In this document: one piece after another, positions 44,049 to 52,960 of the stretch
Layout: each line of letters starts with the position of its first letter
Position numbering within the stretch: the first letter of the stretch is position 1
DNA from: Streptomyces tsukubensis
GTDB taxonomy: Bacteria; Actinomycetota; Actinomycetes; Streptomycetales; Streptomycetaceae
Direction of reading: 5' to 3'
Length of the DNA stretch: 64,000 bases
NCBI RefSeq assembly: GCF_003932715.1
Contig: NZ_CP020700.1
Location: 5,974,501 to 6,038,500 of the forward strand
The notes under the pieces: generated by a model
Seen by the model: the letters and a program-made list of their open reading frames with translations, nothing else
The model's database searches: none
What the model was told of the DNA's origin: nothing
Program-made: the position numbers and the translations under genes

Positions 44049-44460
44049 GGGCTCGGCACCGGGACAGCCGGTCGGCTCGGGGCACGATCGCCTGGCGGCC
44101 TCGCAGGGCTCGGCACCGGGACAGCCGGTCGGGTCGGGGCACGGTCGCTTTGCGGCCCCGCGGGGCTCGGGACGTGGGACAGCCGGTCGGGTCGGGGTAC
44201 GGCCGTCTTGCGGCCTTGCGGGGCTCGGGAGGCGGGACAGCCGGTGGGCTCGGGGCATGGCCGTCTTGCGGCCCCGCAGGGCGCGGCACCGGACAACCGG
44301 ACAGGCCGGAGCTCTGGTCGCCCCGCCGCCCGCAGGGCTCGGCACCGCCGGTTCCGGGTGCCGGGACCGCCCCCCGAAGCGCCCGGACCGCCGTCCGGTG
44401 ACGGCCCACGGAGCGGAGCCACCCCCCCCGGCGGACGCCGACCGGCCCCGAGCACGACCG
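44049..44460. repeat. 57-58 bp minisatellite, about five units, plus tail
   Basis: Units begin at 44049, 44106, 44163, 44221 and 44279, each starting GGGCTCGGCACCGGGACAGC or a variant and ending near TTGCGGCCCCGCA. Spacings are 57, 57, 58, 58 and 56 bp, so the array does not keep a reading frame. The tail after 44340 contains the same palindrome (44383-44398) as the short copy. The 1.2 kb block 43426-44660 has no convincing gene. Confidence 0.88.
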
Positions 44461-44660
44461 GATTCCCCGTGCCGCCGACAACCGGAAACCCGCGGCCGCA
44501 CGGGGCGCGGAGAGCATCCCCGTACCGCCCCCGCCGCCGGAACTCCCGCGTCCCGTACCGCCCGCATCCGCGACCGCGGACCGGTGTTCGTGCGCTCGGC
44601 ACCCGCGGCACCCGGCGGGTACAGTGCGGAGATCAGCAGACCGTACGGTGAGGCCCCTTC

Positions 44661-45506
44661 GTGTTGACGCAGACCACCACCCGGGTCCTCGAACCCAGCG
44701 ACCTCGGCGCCGCGCTCGCCGTGCTGGAGAGCGAGCCCGTGGAGAATGCTTTTGTCACCTCACGGGTCCAGGTCGCCGGGCTCGACCCCTGGCGCCTCGG
44801 CGGCGAGATGTGGGGCTGGTACACCGAAGGACGGCTCCGCTCCCTCTGCTACTCCGGCGCCAACCTCGTCCCCGTCTGCGCCACCCCCGAGGCCGTGCGC
44901 GCCTTCGCCGACCGGGCCCGCCGCACCGGCCGCCGCTGCTCCTCCATCGTCGGCCCGGCCGGGCCGACCGCCCAGCTCTGGCGGCTCCTCGAACCCCACT
45001 GGGGCCCCGCCCGCGATATCCGCGCCCGTCAGCCGCTGATGGTGACCGAGACGACCGCGCCCGATATCGAACCCGATCCGCACGTCCGCCGCATCCGCAA
45101 GGACGAGATGGAGGTGATCATGCCCGCGTGCGTGGCCATGTTCACCGAGGAGGTCGGAGTCTCCCCGATGGCGGGCGACGGCGGCCTCCTCTACCAGGCC
45201 CGGGTCGCCGAGCTCGTCGGCTCCGGCCGCTCCTTCGCCCGCATCGACGGCGGCCGGGTCGTCTTCAAGGCCGAGATCGGCGCGGCCACCACCCAGGCCT
45301 GCCAGATCCAAGGCGTCTGGGTCGACCCCGAGTACCGCGGACGCGGGCTCTCCGAGACCGGGATGGCCGCCGTACTGCGATACGCCCTCGCCGATGTCGC
45401 CCCCGTCGTCAGCCTGTACGTCAACGACTACAACACCCCGGCCAGGGCCGCCTACCGGAGGGTCGGCTTCCGAGAGGTCGGCGCGTTCATGAGCATCCTC
45501 TTCTGA
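44661..45506 (+). CDS. GNAT family N-acetyltransferase with DUF4081-like N-domain
   Basis: This 281-residue protein has a C-terminal GNAT domain with the acetyl-CoA loop [15 protein letters not shown] and a following [21 protein letters not shown]. The N-terminal 130 residues (to about LMVTETTAP) resemble the DUF4081 half found in actinobacterial acetyltransferases. The substrate is unknown. GTG at 44661 lies 12 bases after GGTGAGG; the second codon TTG is an alternative. It sits between the repeat block and a second GNAT gene, upstream of proS, an order I recall as conserved in Streptomyces. Confidence 0.9.
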   Translation: MLTQTTTRVLEPSDLGAALAVLESEPVENAFVTSRVQVAGLDPWRLGGEMWGWYTEGRLRSLCYSGANLVPVCATPEAVRAFADRARRTGRRCSSIVGPAGPTAQLWRLLEPHWGPARDIRARQPLMVTETTAPDIEPDPHVRRIRKDEMEVIMPACVAMFTEEVGVSPMAGDGGLLYQARVAELVGSGRSFARIDGGRVVFKAEIGAATTQACQIQGVWVDPEYRGRGLSETGMAAVLRYALADVAPVVSLYVNDYNTPARAAYRRVGFREVGAFMSILF

Positions 45507-45586
45507 GCCCCGGTCCGGCCCGCTCCCGGCCCTCCCGCGCCACCCGCGGCACGGAAACCGCAGCCCGTCGCACCGGCCCGGGCCAG

Positions 45587-45592
45587 TAGGGT
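45587..45592 (+). promoter_or_regulatory. -10 box TAGGGT placing transcription start on the ATG (possible leaderless gene)
   Basis: TAGGGT ends seven bases before the ATG at 45599 of the second GNAT gene, so the transcript would start at or beside the ATG. No ribosome-binding site is visible. The -35 region is not a clear match. Confidence 0.45.
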
Positions 45593-45598
45593 GCGCGC

Positions 45599-46168
45599 AT
45601 GGCATCCGACCTCGGGGGCGTCCCCCACCTCCCCGCCGCCACCATCGAGCCGGTCGACCTCGCGGCCCGGCTCGACGAGGCCCTGATGGTGCAGGCACTC
45701 GCCTTCGGACTGACCCATGCCGAGGTCGAGGTCCGCCGCCCCATCGTCCAGCGCCATCTGCACCAGCCGGGCGCCCGCGCCCTCGCCGCCCTCACCGACA
45801 CCGGACGGCTCGTCGGCTTCGTGTACGGAATGCCCAACAGCCGCGCCCACTGGTGGTCCACCGTGGTGGAGCCGTACCTCCGCACCACCGGCAGCGAACC
45901 CTGGCTGGACGACTCGTTCGTCATCACCGAACTGCACGTCCACCCCCGCTTTCAGGGGCGGGGCCTGGGGCGCGGTCTGATCACCGCCATCACCGACGGC
46001 GCCGCCCAACCCCGCTCCATCCTGTCCGCCATCGACACCGAATCCCCGGCCCGCGCCCTCTACCGGAGCCTCGGCTACCGGGATCTCGCGCGCCGCGTCC
46101 ACTTCCCGAGCGCACCCCGCCCGTACGCCGTGATGGGCGCCCCGCTGCCGCTGTCGCGCGGCAACTGA
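45599..46168 (+). CDS. GNAT family N-acetyltransferase
   Basis: This 189-residue single-domain acetyltransferase has the acetyl-CoA signature [14 protein letters not shown] and a C-terminal [14 protein letters not shown] strand-helix typical of GNAT. The substrate could be a protein N-terminus, amino acid or small amine. The ATG at 45599 has no ribosome-binding site, and a TAGGGT box is seven bases upstream, which suggests a leaderless mRNA. It precedes proS by 74 bp. Confidence 0.9.
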   Translation: MASDLGGVPHLPAATIEPVDLAARLDEALMVQALAFGLTHAEVEVRRPIVQRHLHQPGARALAALTDTGRLVGFVYGMPNSRAHWWSTVVEPYLRTTGSEPWLDDSFVITELHVHPRFQGRGLGRGLITAITDGAAQPRSILSAIDTESPARALYRSLGYRDLARRVHFPSAPRPYAVMGAPLPLSRGN

Positions 46169-46242
46169 TTTCCGCCTGCCCCCGCCGCCCGGCTAACCTC
46201 CTGCCCATCACCTTCTTCAGGTCGTTCACGCAGGAGATTCCC

Positions 46243-47940
46243 ATGGCAGCCCAGGTCCAGCGCATGTCCCGTCTGATGGTCAAGACACTGCGCGACGACC
46301 CGGCAGACGCGGAGACCCTCAGTCACAAGCTCCTGGTCCGCGCCGGGTACGTCCGGCGCAACGCGGCCGGCATCTGGTCCTGGCTGCCGCTGGGCAAGGC
46401 CGTCCTCGACAACATCACCCGGGTCGTCCGCGAGGAGATGGACGCCGCGGGCGCCCAGGAAGTGTCGCTCCCCGCGCTGCTGCCGAAGGAGCCCTACGAG
46501 GCCAGCGGCCGCTGGGACGAGTACGGCGCCGAGCTGTTCCGGCTCAAGGACCGCAAGGGCGCCGACTACCTCCTCGGCCCCACCCACGAGGAGATCTTCA
46601 CCCTGCTGGTGAAGGACCAGTGCTCGTCCTACAAGGACCTGCCGGTCGTCCTCTACCAGATCCAGACGAAGTACCGCGACGAGGCGCGGCCCCGTTCGGG
46701 CATCCTGCGCAGCCGCGAGTTCCTGATGAAGGACTCGTACTCCTTCGACACCACCGACGAGGGCCTGGCCGAGTCCTACGCGCTCCACCGCGAGGCGTAC
46801 ATCAAGATCTTCCGGCGGCTCGGGCTCGACCACCGCATCGTCTCCGCCGTCTCCGGCGCGATGGGCGGCTCGGCGTCCGAGGAGTTCCTGGCGCCCGCCG
46901 CGGCCGGCGAGGACACCTTCGTGCACTGCACCTCCTGCGACTACGCCGCCAACACGGAAGCCGTCACCTTCACCGTGCCCGCCGCCGAGACGGCGGAGCA
47001 CCCGGCCGTCGAGCGGCTGGACACCCCGGACACCCCCACCATCGAAACCCTCGCGGCCCACCTCGGGGTGCCCGCCTCGGCGACCCTGAAGAACCTCCTC
47101 GTCAAGGTCGACGGCGAGATCGTCGCCGTCGGCGTCCCCGGGGACCGCGAGGTCGACCTCGGCAAGCTCGCCGAGCACCTCGCCCCCGCCGAGGTCGAAC
47201 TGGTCACCGCCGACGACTTCACCGGCCGCCCCGACCTGGTCCGCGGCTACGTCGGCCCCCAGGGCCTCGACAAGGTCCGCTACCTGGCCGACCCGCGCAT
47301 CGCCGCCGGTACGGCGTGGATCACCGGCGCCAACGAGGAGGGCTTCCACGCCCGCAACGTCGTCGCCGGCCGCGACTTCGAGGTCGACGAGTACCTGGAC
47401 GTGGTCGTCGTCGAGGAGGGCGACCCCTGCCCCAAGTGCGGCCACGGCCTCAAGCTGGACCGCGCCATCGAGATCGGCCACATCTTCCAGCTGGGCCGCA
47501 AGTACGCGGACGCCTTCCAGCTCGACGTCCTCGGCCGGAACGGCAAGCCCGAGCGGGTGACGATGGGCTCGTACGGCATCGGGGTCTCCCGTGCCGTCGC
47601 CGCACTCGCCGAGCAGACCGCCGACGAGCAGGGCCTGTGCTGGCCCGCGGAGATCGCCCCCGCGGACGTCCACGTGGTCGCCGCGGGCAAGGCCGCCCAG
47701 ACCGAGTTCGCCCTCGAAGCGGCCGAGCAGCTGGCGGCGGCGGGCCTGCGGGTCCTGGTCGACGAGCGCCCCGGGGTCTCCCCGGGCGTCAAGTTCACCG
47801 ACGCGGAACTGATCGGCGTCCCGAAGATCCTGGTCGCCGGCCGCAGGGTGGCCGAGGGCGTGGTGGAGCTGAAGGACCGCCGCACGGGTGAGCGCGAGGA
47901 GCTCCCGCTGGCGGAGGCGATCGCCCGTCTCTCGTCGTAG
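46243..47940 (+). CDS. proS: prolyl-tRNA synthetase (bacterial type)
   Basis: This 565-residue class II synthetase charges tRNA-Pro. Motif 1 is near [19 protein letters not shown], and motif 2 is [21 protein letters not shown]. The editing INS domain (about 230-390) follows, and motif 3 is GSYGIGVSR. The C-terminal anticodon-binding domain includes [18 protein letters not shown]. Presence of the INS domain marks the bacterial form able to clear mischarged Ala-tRNA. ATG at 46243 has AGGAG at a spacing of six. TAACCT (46194-46199) may be its -10. Confidence 0.97.
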   Translation: MAAQVQRMSRLMVKTLRDDPADAETLSHKLLVRAGYVRRNAAGIWSWLPLGKAVLDNITRVVREEMDAAGAQEVSLPALLPKEPYEASGRWDEYGAELFRLKDRKGADYLLGPTHEEIFTLLVKDQCSSYKDLPVVLYQIQTKYRDEARPRSGILRSREFLMKDSYSFDTTDEGLAESYALHREAYIKIFRRLGLDHRIVSAVSGAMGGSASEEFLAPAAAGEDTFVHCTSCDYAANTEAVTFTVPAAETAEHPAVERLDTPDTPTIETLAAHLGVPASATLKNLLVKVDGEIVAVGVPGDREVDLGKLAEHLAPAEVELVTADDFTGRPDLVRGYVGPQGLDKVRYLADPRIAAGTAWITGANEEGFHARNVVAGRDFEVDEYLDVVVVEEGDPCPKCGHGLKLDRAIEIGHIFQLGRKYADAFQLDVLGRNGKPERVTMGSYGIGVSRAVAALAEQTADEQGLCWPAEIAPADVHVVAAGKAAQTEFALEAAEQLAAAGLRVLVDERPGVSPGVKFTDAELIGVPKILVAGRRVAEGVVELKDRRTGEREELPLAEAIARLSS

Positions 47941-47956
47941 CCCCCGGGCCCGGGGG
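47941..47956 (+). terminator. palindromic terminator of proS
   Basis: The 16 bp perfect palindrome CCCCCGGGCCCGGGGG starts at the base after the proS stop codon. Confidence 0.6.
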
Positions 47957-48062
47957 TGGTCGTGCCCCGGGGGTGCGGGCGCGTTGGGCCGCGGGCGCCG
48001 GTGTCCCTGCTCCCGCGGGGTGCGCGCCCTGCCCGGTGCAGGTCTCTTGTGCGGTTGAGTCC

Positions 48063-48654
48063 CGCACTCCGTGGTGTAGGTCACCGGTCCTGCCGGGTTC
48101 GGCTGGGTCGGTGGCCTCCGGGCTCACCTCCTCGCGGCCTGCGATGCACTGCCCTCCGGCAAACCGTGCTTGTCGCAGGTCCACTGCGGGGGCGACCCTG
48201 CACCCCCCTCCCACGTGATCCCGACCTGATCAGCCCGCGAGGTCCCCGGTGATGTCGCGCGTCACCGGGGAGGCGGAACTCTCCTGATCACCGCCCGGGG
48301 AGATATCCCCTTCTCGGGGCACAGGCACCCCCTGATCTGCGGGGACCGCTTGGTGGGTGACCGGGCGGACTCCTTGTCTCCGGGGTCAAGTCGGGTGATC
48401 TCCGGAGGGGGGTGCAGGGTCGCCCCCGCAGCCATGGGCGACAAGACCGGACGCGCTTCGGGGCAGTGCATCGCCCGTGGCGAGGAGGTGAGCCCGGAGG
48501 CCACCGACCCGGCCGCACCCGACAAGACCCCGCGCCTACCCCACGGAGTAACGCAACTCGACCACCGGAGGACCCGCACACCGCAGGGACGGGCAGCCCA
48601 AAAAGGGGCGCGAGGAACTGCGCGACCAGCCCCCACCGGCCCGCAGCCGGAAAA
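48063..48654 (+). repeat. ~0.6 kb structured repeat element, copy 1
   Basis: This noncoding block has two arms of about 150 bp (48066-48220 and 48402-48555) that are imperfect reverse complements. Each carries GGGCTCACCTCCTCG and GGGGGCGACCCTGCACCCCC or their complements. A central loop of about 180 bp contains the conserved core CGCGTCACCGGGGAGG...GGGGCACAGGCACCCC (48258-48331). The right end carries GGGGCGCGAGGAACTGCGCG, a motif I recall as common in Streptomyces intergenic DNA. The same element occurs inverted at 59100-59690. Reading frames across it are not credible genes. Confidence 0.88.
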
Positions 48655-48678
48655 CGCACCGCGCCCTAGCGGGACGCG

Positions 48679-49581
48679 CTACAGCCAGGACGCGAACTCC
48701 AGCAGCGGTTCCGCTTCCCGCGCGCGGTCCGCGCGCATCGCCGCGACCGCCGCCGTCACCGTGCGGAACAGCGTCCAGCCGAGGACCCGGTCCCGGTCCA
48801 GGTCCAGCGAGTCGGCGAGGCGCCCCACCCGGCGGCGGGCCGTCGAGGGGCCCGCGGTGGTGGCGACCAGGTCCTCCGCGCGGTCCCGGGCCAGCCGCGC
48901 CAGGTCGTAGGCCCGTTCCCCGACGAGCGGTGAGGGCCCGACCGCGAGCCACGGGGCCCGGTCACCGGCCAGCACCTTGCCCTGGTGGAAGCAGCCGTGC
49001 AGCAGGAAGGCCTCGGGTTCCCCGGCGGCCAGCAGCTCCTCCCGTACGGCAAGGGCCGCGTCGATCAGGGGCGCCACGGTGTCGCCGGGGTCCGCGGCCC
49101 GCAGACGCTCCGCCGCGGCGGCTGTGCGGTCCGCCACGGACGGGAGGCCGTGCCCGGGAGGCGGCGGGGCCCAGAGCCTGCGCAGGGTGCCCGAGGCCTC
49201 CAGGACGGCTTTGGCTTCGGGCAAGGAGCGTACGGACACTTCGGGGTGGAGCCGTTCCAGCAGCAGACCGGTGGGGCCCGCGTCGCCGAGGAGCCGGACG
49301 GCCCCGGAGCCGTCCCAGGTTTCCAGGGCGGTCCGTTCGTGGCCGGTCGCGGCCGACGGCGGGGCGAGTTTCAGGGCTGCGGGGGTGCCGTCGGGGAGGT
49401 GTACGAGGACGACGAGGCTGCCGCGGCCGCCGGGTGCCACCACCCGCTCGACGACCAGTCCGGTCTGTTCGACCGTGCGGGCGAGCAGCTCCGGCAGCCG
49501 GGTGAGCCAGAGTGCGTCTTCCTGTGTGCTGTCGCCTTCGGCGAGCGCCCGCACCAGACGCCGGGGCGCTTCGAAATCCAT
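48679..49581 (-). CDS. aminoglycoside/hydroxyurea phosphotransferase-like protein, catalytic Asp missing
   Basis: This 300-residue protein resembles the APH(6)/hydroxyurea phosphotransferase family over its full length. The family catalytic motif HGDLHxGN appears as HGCFHQGK (195-202), so the catalytic Asp is Cys197 and the metal Asn is Lys202. The later IDPKGLVGDPAYD motif reads VGPSPLVGERAYD (214-226), losing the DFG-like Asp. The N-lobe Lys71 in AALKLAPP remains. It is probably a pseudokinase or a divergent enzyme. ATG 49581 was preferred; ATG 49602 is possible. It lies beside repeat element copy 1. Confidence 0.85.
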   Translation of the reverse strand: MDFEAPRRLVRALAEGDSTQEDALWLTRLPELLARTVEQTGLVVERVVAPGGRGSLVVLVHLPDGTPAALKLAPPSAATGHERTALETWDGSGAVRLLGDAGPTGLLLERLHPEVSVRSLPEAKAVLEASGTLRRLWAPPPPGHGLPSVADRTAAAAERLRAADPGDTVAPLIDAALAVREELLAAGEPEAFLLHGCFHQGKVLAGDRAPWLAVGPSPLVGERAYDLARLARDRAEDLVATTAGPSTARRRVGRLADSLDLDRDRVLGWTLFRTVTAAVAAMRADRAREAEPLLEFASWL

Positions 49582-49618
49582 GCCTGTGCGACTTCCTCTC
49601 ATGCCCGTGTGGGCACTC

Positions 49619-50074
49619 CTACGCTCCGGCCGGTCGGCCGGTGGCCGCCGAACGCTCGACGAGCCCAGGAAAGGCTACGCCGGTGCCGCTCCAGCGCACG
49701 GACCGCACCGCCGCCTCCCGCAGTGCGGCCGCCGCTTCGGTCCGCAGGGCCCCCTGCGCGGCCCTGACCAGGTCGGAGCAGGCGCCGGCGGTCCGGTCCT
49801 CCAGATGGGCCGCGAGGCGCCCGGCGGCTGCGGCGTCCGGTACGGGGAAGGGCAGGGCGTAGGCAGGTGCGGCGGCCACGGGGGTGCCGCCGAGGTCGCG
49901 GACGGCCCGGATCAGGGCGTCCCGGCGGGCCCGGTGCGCGGTGTGGGCGGCCCGGGCCTCGGGCTGCCGGGCCGTGCCGATGCGGGCGCCGACGACTCCG
50001 TACCCGTACACCGCCGCGTGTTCGGCGGCGAGCGCCGCCTGGACGGCGGCCAGCGGTTCCCGGTCCCTGCTCAT
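49619..50074 (-). CDS. ferritin-like domain protein (DUF4439)
   Basis: This 151-residue protein is almost all helix: AAVQAALAAEHAAVYGYGVVGARIG begins the first, and AAHTAHRARRDALIRAVRDL a second. It matches the DUF4439 ferritin-like family of actinobacteria. The E-H pair in AAEHAAVYG could bind metal, but a full di-iron set is not clear. Its ATG overlaps the stop of the upstream lipoprotein gene by four bases (50071-50074), so the two are cotranslated. Confidence 0.82.
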   Translation of the reverse strand: MSRDREPLAAVQAALAAEHAAVYGYGVVGARIGTARQPEARAAHTAHRARRDALIRAVRDLGGTPVAAAPAYALPFPVPDAAAAGRLAAHLEDRTAGACSDLVRAAQGALRTEAAAALREAAVRSVRWSGTGVAFPGLVERSAATGRPAGA

Positions 50075-50643
50075 CGGCCCTCGCCCCCGGGCGCGGACGC
50101 GGCGGGGCGGGTCAGCAGATAGGCGTTGGCGGCTCCGGCCGCGGCCACCGACGCGAGCAGCCGTGCCAGTTCGGGTCCGGCTCCGGCGAGGGCGGTGGTG
50201 TGGGCGGCGGAGGACCGGCGCTCCGTGGCGGCCAGCTCCGTGAGCGCCGCCGCGGGATCGGGCGGGACCACCGCCGGGGCTCCTCCGGCCCCCGCGGGGG
50301 CGCCGCCGAGGGCGGTGGCGTGCGCGGCGGACGCGGCCCGCAGTGGCGCCAGCCGTCCGGCCAGCGCCGGATGTGCGGCGATCACCGCGTCGTACCGGTC
50401 CCGGAGCGCTCCGCCGGATGCGGCCAACCGTTTCCTCAGGGCCGTGTCCGCCGCCGCCGAGACCTCGGACGAACCCGGCGCGCTTCCGCGTTCACGCGCC
50501 CCCTCGGCACCGTGCGCGCGGTCGCGTCCGCCCGGCTCCGACGGCTCACCCGAGCAGCCCGAGAGCGCCCCTGCCACCACCGCACCTGCTGTCGCGCCCG
50601 TCACTGCGAGCGCTCTTCGTCTCGTCGTTCCCGGGCGCCTCAC
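50071..50643 (-). CDS. lipoprotein with ferritin-like (DUF4439-type) helices
   Basis: This 190-residue protein has an Arg-rich Tat-like signal (TTRRRALAVTGATAGAVVAG) ending in the lipobox LSGC at about residue 29, so it should be anchored at the outer face of the membrane. The rest is Ala-rich helical, with repeated H-A-T-A-L type stretches (SAAHATALGG, SAAHTTALAG). This suggests an internal duplication and the same fold as the cotranslated neighbour. GTG at 50643 follows AGGGAG at six bases. The function is unknown; it is divergent from rimP. Confidence 0.78.
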   Translation of the reverse strand: MRRPGTTRRRALAVTGATAGAVVAGALSGCSGEPSEPGGRDRAHGAEGARERGSAPGSSEVSAAADTALRKRLAASGGALRDRYDAVIAAHPALAGRLAPLRAASAAHATALGGAPAGAGGAPAVVPPDPAAALTELAATERRSSAAHTTALAGAGPELARLLASVAAAGAANAYLLTRPAASAPGGEGR

Positions 50644-50839
50644 GCGTCTCTCCCTTAATCCGTCGGTGGTTCCGTGATGATCATCGCCGCAGGCGAGCGT
50701 ACCCGCGGGTCCCCCTCGGGTGGACGGCAACACCCTTCCGGACCGGATACCCTTTGATCTGACACGCGACCATCCGTGACGGCACCCCGCACGGACGCGA
50801 CGGACCCACAACAGCACACGCGGCCGAGGAGTCACCCGG

Positions 50840-51337
50840 ATGAGCACCACCCAGAGCGAGAGGCTGCGAGCGCTGCTGGATCCGCTCGTCAGCGCCGCCG
50901 GACTGGATCTCGAAGAGATCGAGGTGACCCGGGCGGGCCGTCGCCGTCAGCTGAGAATCGTGGTCGACTCCGACGAGGGCGTCACCCTCGACGCCTGTGC
51001 CGAGCTGAGCCGTGACATCTCCGGCGCGCTCGACGCCTCCGATGTGATGGGCGAGGAGGAGTACACCCTCGAAGTCGGTTCGCCCGGCGCCGACCGCCCG
51101 CTGACCGAGCCGCGCCACTATGTGCGCGCCGCCGGCCGTCTGGTGAAGTTCCGCCTCCACGAGGGCGACGACTTGGTCGCCCGGGTGCTCGCCGTGGACG
51201 AGGACGGGGTGGACGCCGAGGTTCCGGGGGTCAAGGGTCGCAAGCCGACCGCCCGCCGGATCGCCTTCGGCGAGATCGCCGGGGCGCGTGTCGAGATCGA
51301 GTTCAACCGCAAGGACAAGAAGGAAGAGGAGGCGTAG
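50840..51337 (+). CDS. rimP: ribosome maturation factor RimP
   Basis: This 165-residue protein assists 30S subunit assembly. The N-terminal domain includes GLDLEEIEVTRAGRRRQLRIVVDSDEG, the family hallmark, and the region GEEEYTLEVGSPGADRPL is well conserved. The C-terminal SH3-like barrel ends in a Lys/Glu-rich tail. ATG at 50840 has GAGGAG upstream. It is the first gene of the rimP-nusA operon; nusA begins three bases after its stop. Confidence 0.95.
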   Translation: MSTTQSERLRALLDPLVSAAGLDLEEIEVTRAGRRRQLRIVVDSDEGVTLDACAELSRDISGALDASDVMGEEEYTLEVGSPGADRPLTEPRHYVRAAGRLVKFRLHEGDDLVARVLAVDEDGVDAEVPGVKGRKPTARRIAFGEIAGARVEIEFNRKDKKEEEA

Positions 51338-51339
51338 CC

Positions 51340-52353
51340 GTGGACATCGACGTAAAGCTCCTGAAGGGCTTGGCACAGGAGAAGGAGATTCCCTTCGACC
51401 TGCTGGTCGAGGCGATCGAGTCGGCCCTCCTCATCGCGTACCACCGCACCCCGGACAGCCGCCGCCAGGCCCGGGTCGTGCTGAGCCGGGACACCGGCCA
51501 TGTGACCGTCTGGGCGAAGGAGGACCCGGCCGACGTGCCGGAGGGCCAGGAGCCCAAGGACTTCGACGACACCCCGACCGACTTCGGCCGGATCGCCGCG
51601 ACCACGGCCCGCCAGGTCATCCAGCAGCGGCTGCGGGACGCCGAGAACGACGTCACCTTCGGCGAGTACGCCCGCCGGGAGGGCGATATCGTCTCCGGCC
51701 AGGTGCAGCAGGGCAAGGACCCGAAGAACGTCCTGGTCAAGCTGGACGACAAGCTGGAGGCCATCCTGCCGGTGCAGGAGCAGGTCCCCGGCGAGGAGTA
51801 CACCCACGGGCTGCGGCTGCGCACCTATGTCGTCCGGGTGGCCAAGGGTGTGCGCGGTCCGTCCGTCACCCTCTCCCGCACCCACCCGAGCCTGGTGAAG
51901 AAGCTCTTCGCGCTGGAGGTCCCCGAGATCGCGGACGGCAGCGTCGAGATCGCCGCCATCGCCCGCGAGGCCGGCCACCGCACCAAGATCGCGGTCCGCT
52001 CCACCCGGTCCGGGCTGAACGCCAAGGGCGCCTGCATCGGCCCGATGGGCGGCCGGGTCCGCAATGTGATGGCCGAACTGCACGGCGAGAAGATCGACAT
52101 CGTCGACTGGTCGGACGACCCGGCCGAAATGGTGGCGAACGCGCTCTCCCCGGCCCGGGTCAGCAAGGTGGAGGTCGTGGACCTCGGGGCCCGTTCGGCC
52201 CGGGTCACCGTCCCCGACTACCAGCTCTCCCTGGCGATCGGCAAGGAAGGGCAGAACGCCCGGCTCGCCGCGCGCCTCACCGGCTGGCGCATCGACATCC
52301 GCTCGGACACCGAGCAGCCCGCCGATGCCCCCACGGAGCAGAACGGCCGCTGA
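51340..52353 (+). CDS. nusA: transcription termination/antitermination factor NusA
   Basis: This 337-residue protein binds RNA polymerase and nascent RNA. The N-terminal polymerase-binding domain (about 1-105) is followed by S1 (about 115-190, [20 protein letters not shown]) and two KH domains (about 200-335, including [29 protein letters not shown] and [23 protein letters not shown]). It lacks the acidic repeats of E. coli NusA, as is normal in actinobacteria. The GTG start is two bases after the rimP stop. Confidence 0.96.
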   Translation: MDIDVKLLKGLAQEKEIPFDLLVEAIESALLIAYHRTPDSRRQARVVLSRDTGHVTVWAKEDPADVPEGQEPKDFDDTPTDFGRIAATTARQVIQQRLRDAENDVTFGEYARREGDIVSGQVQQGKDPKNVLVKLDDKLEAILPVQEQVPGEEYTHGLRLRTYVVRVAKGVRGPSVTLSRTHPSLVKKLFALEVPEIADGSVEIAAIAREAGHRTKIAVRSTRSGLNAKGACIGPMGGRVRNVMAELHGEKIDIVDWSDDPAEMVANALSPARVSKVEVVDLGARSARVTVPDYQLSLAIGKEGQNARLAARLTGWRIDIRSDTEQPADAPTEQNGR

Positions 52354-52537
52354 CCCGCACGACAGGCTCCGTACCCCGGCCCCCCGGGGCTACGGGACTG
52401 CGGGATCACGGTCCGGTGGTCCACCGGCTCCGGCCGGAACGGCACCCCGCGGCCACCCACCGTGGCCGAACGAGACAGATGAGTGTTCGATTTTTGCCCC
52501 AAACGGGTGAGGTCGCTATGGGGAGGTAGACTTAGCC

Positions 52538-52825
52538 GTGTCTGGCCGGACGCATGTCGGCGCATGCCCAGAACGTACGTGTGTGGGCTGCCGCGAGCGG
52601 GCGGCCAAGAGCGACCTTCTGCGCATCGTGAGAATCGGGGACGAGTGCGTCCCCGATGATCGCGGTACGCTGCCCGGCCGGGGTGCGTATGTACACCCCG
52701 CCGTGGTCTGTCTCGACCAGGCGGTCCGCCGCCGGGCGTTTCCCCGGGCCCTCAGGTCCGAGGGCCCGCTCGACACGGCCGCACTCCGTCTGCACGTGCA
52801 GGCGGTGACGGAGCAGGACGAGTAA
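52538..52825 (+). CDS. YlxR family (DUF448) RNA-binding protein
   Basis: This 95-residue protein has the YlxR signature [20 protein letters not shown] near its start and [16 protein letters not shown] in the middle. YlxR proteins lie between nusA and infB in many bacteria and have been linked to RNA binding and to RNase P. GTG at 52538 has GGGGAGG at a spacing of about 11. A 184 bp gap after nusA holds TTTGCC-17 bp-TATGGG as a possible internal promoter. Confidence 0.92.
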   Translation: MSGRTHVGACPERTCVGCRERAAKSDLLRIVRIGDECVPDDRGTLPGRGAYVHPAVVCLDQAVRRRAFPRALRSEGPLDTAALRLHVQAVTEQDE

Positions 52826-52889
52826 GAAGAAGTACGGCACGGGACCCCGTGCGGTCAGGTACCTCGCGAGTCGGAAGTAGGTCGAGATT

Positions 52890-52922
52890 GCGATGAGCAC
52901 TCGATGAGTACGCGATGAGTAC
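52890..52922 (+). repeat. 11 bp direct repeats forming overlapping mini-ORFs upstream of infB
   Basis: Three consecutive units GCGATGAGCAC, TCGATGAGTAC and GCGATGAGTAC create ATG codons at 52893, 52904 and 52915. Each mini-ORF (MSTR, MSTR, MSTPMK) ends in a TGA that overlaps the next ATG, except the last, which ends in TAG at 52933-52935. Confidence 0.75.
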
Positions 52923-52939
52923 GCCCATGAAGTAGCGAC

Positions 52940-52960
52940 GGTCCGGCGGTAATCCGGACC
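52940..52960 (+). promoter_or_regulatory. hairpin abutting the infB ribosome-binding site
   Basis: GGTCCGG (52940-52946) pairs perfectly with CCGGACC (52954-52960) around CGGTAAT. The stem ends two bases before AAAGGAG (52963-52969), the infB ribosome-binding site, so its folding could affect initiation. Confidence 0.6.

Noticed and set aside
43542..44567. Open frames with repeated PTGCPGAEP-type peptides in the block after ispG
   Set aside because: Repeat spacings of 56 to 58 bp shift the frame, all six frames stay open because of GC content, and there is no start with a ribosome-binding site.
48288..48659. Small open frame inside repeat element copy 1 (matching one in copy 2)
   Set aside because: The shared peptide (for example GLVAQFLAPL) follows from the DNA repeat; both frames lack start signals and the inner parts diverge like noncoding DNA.
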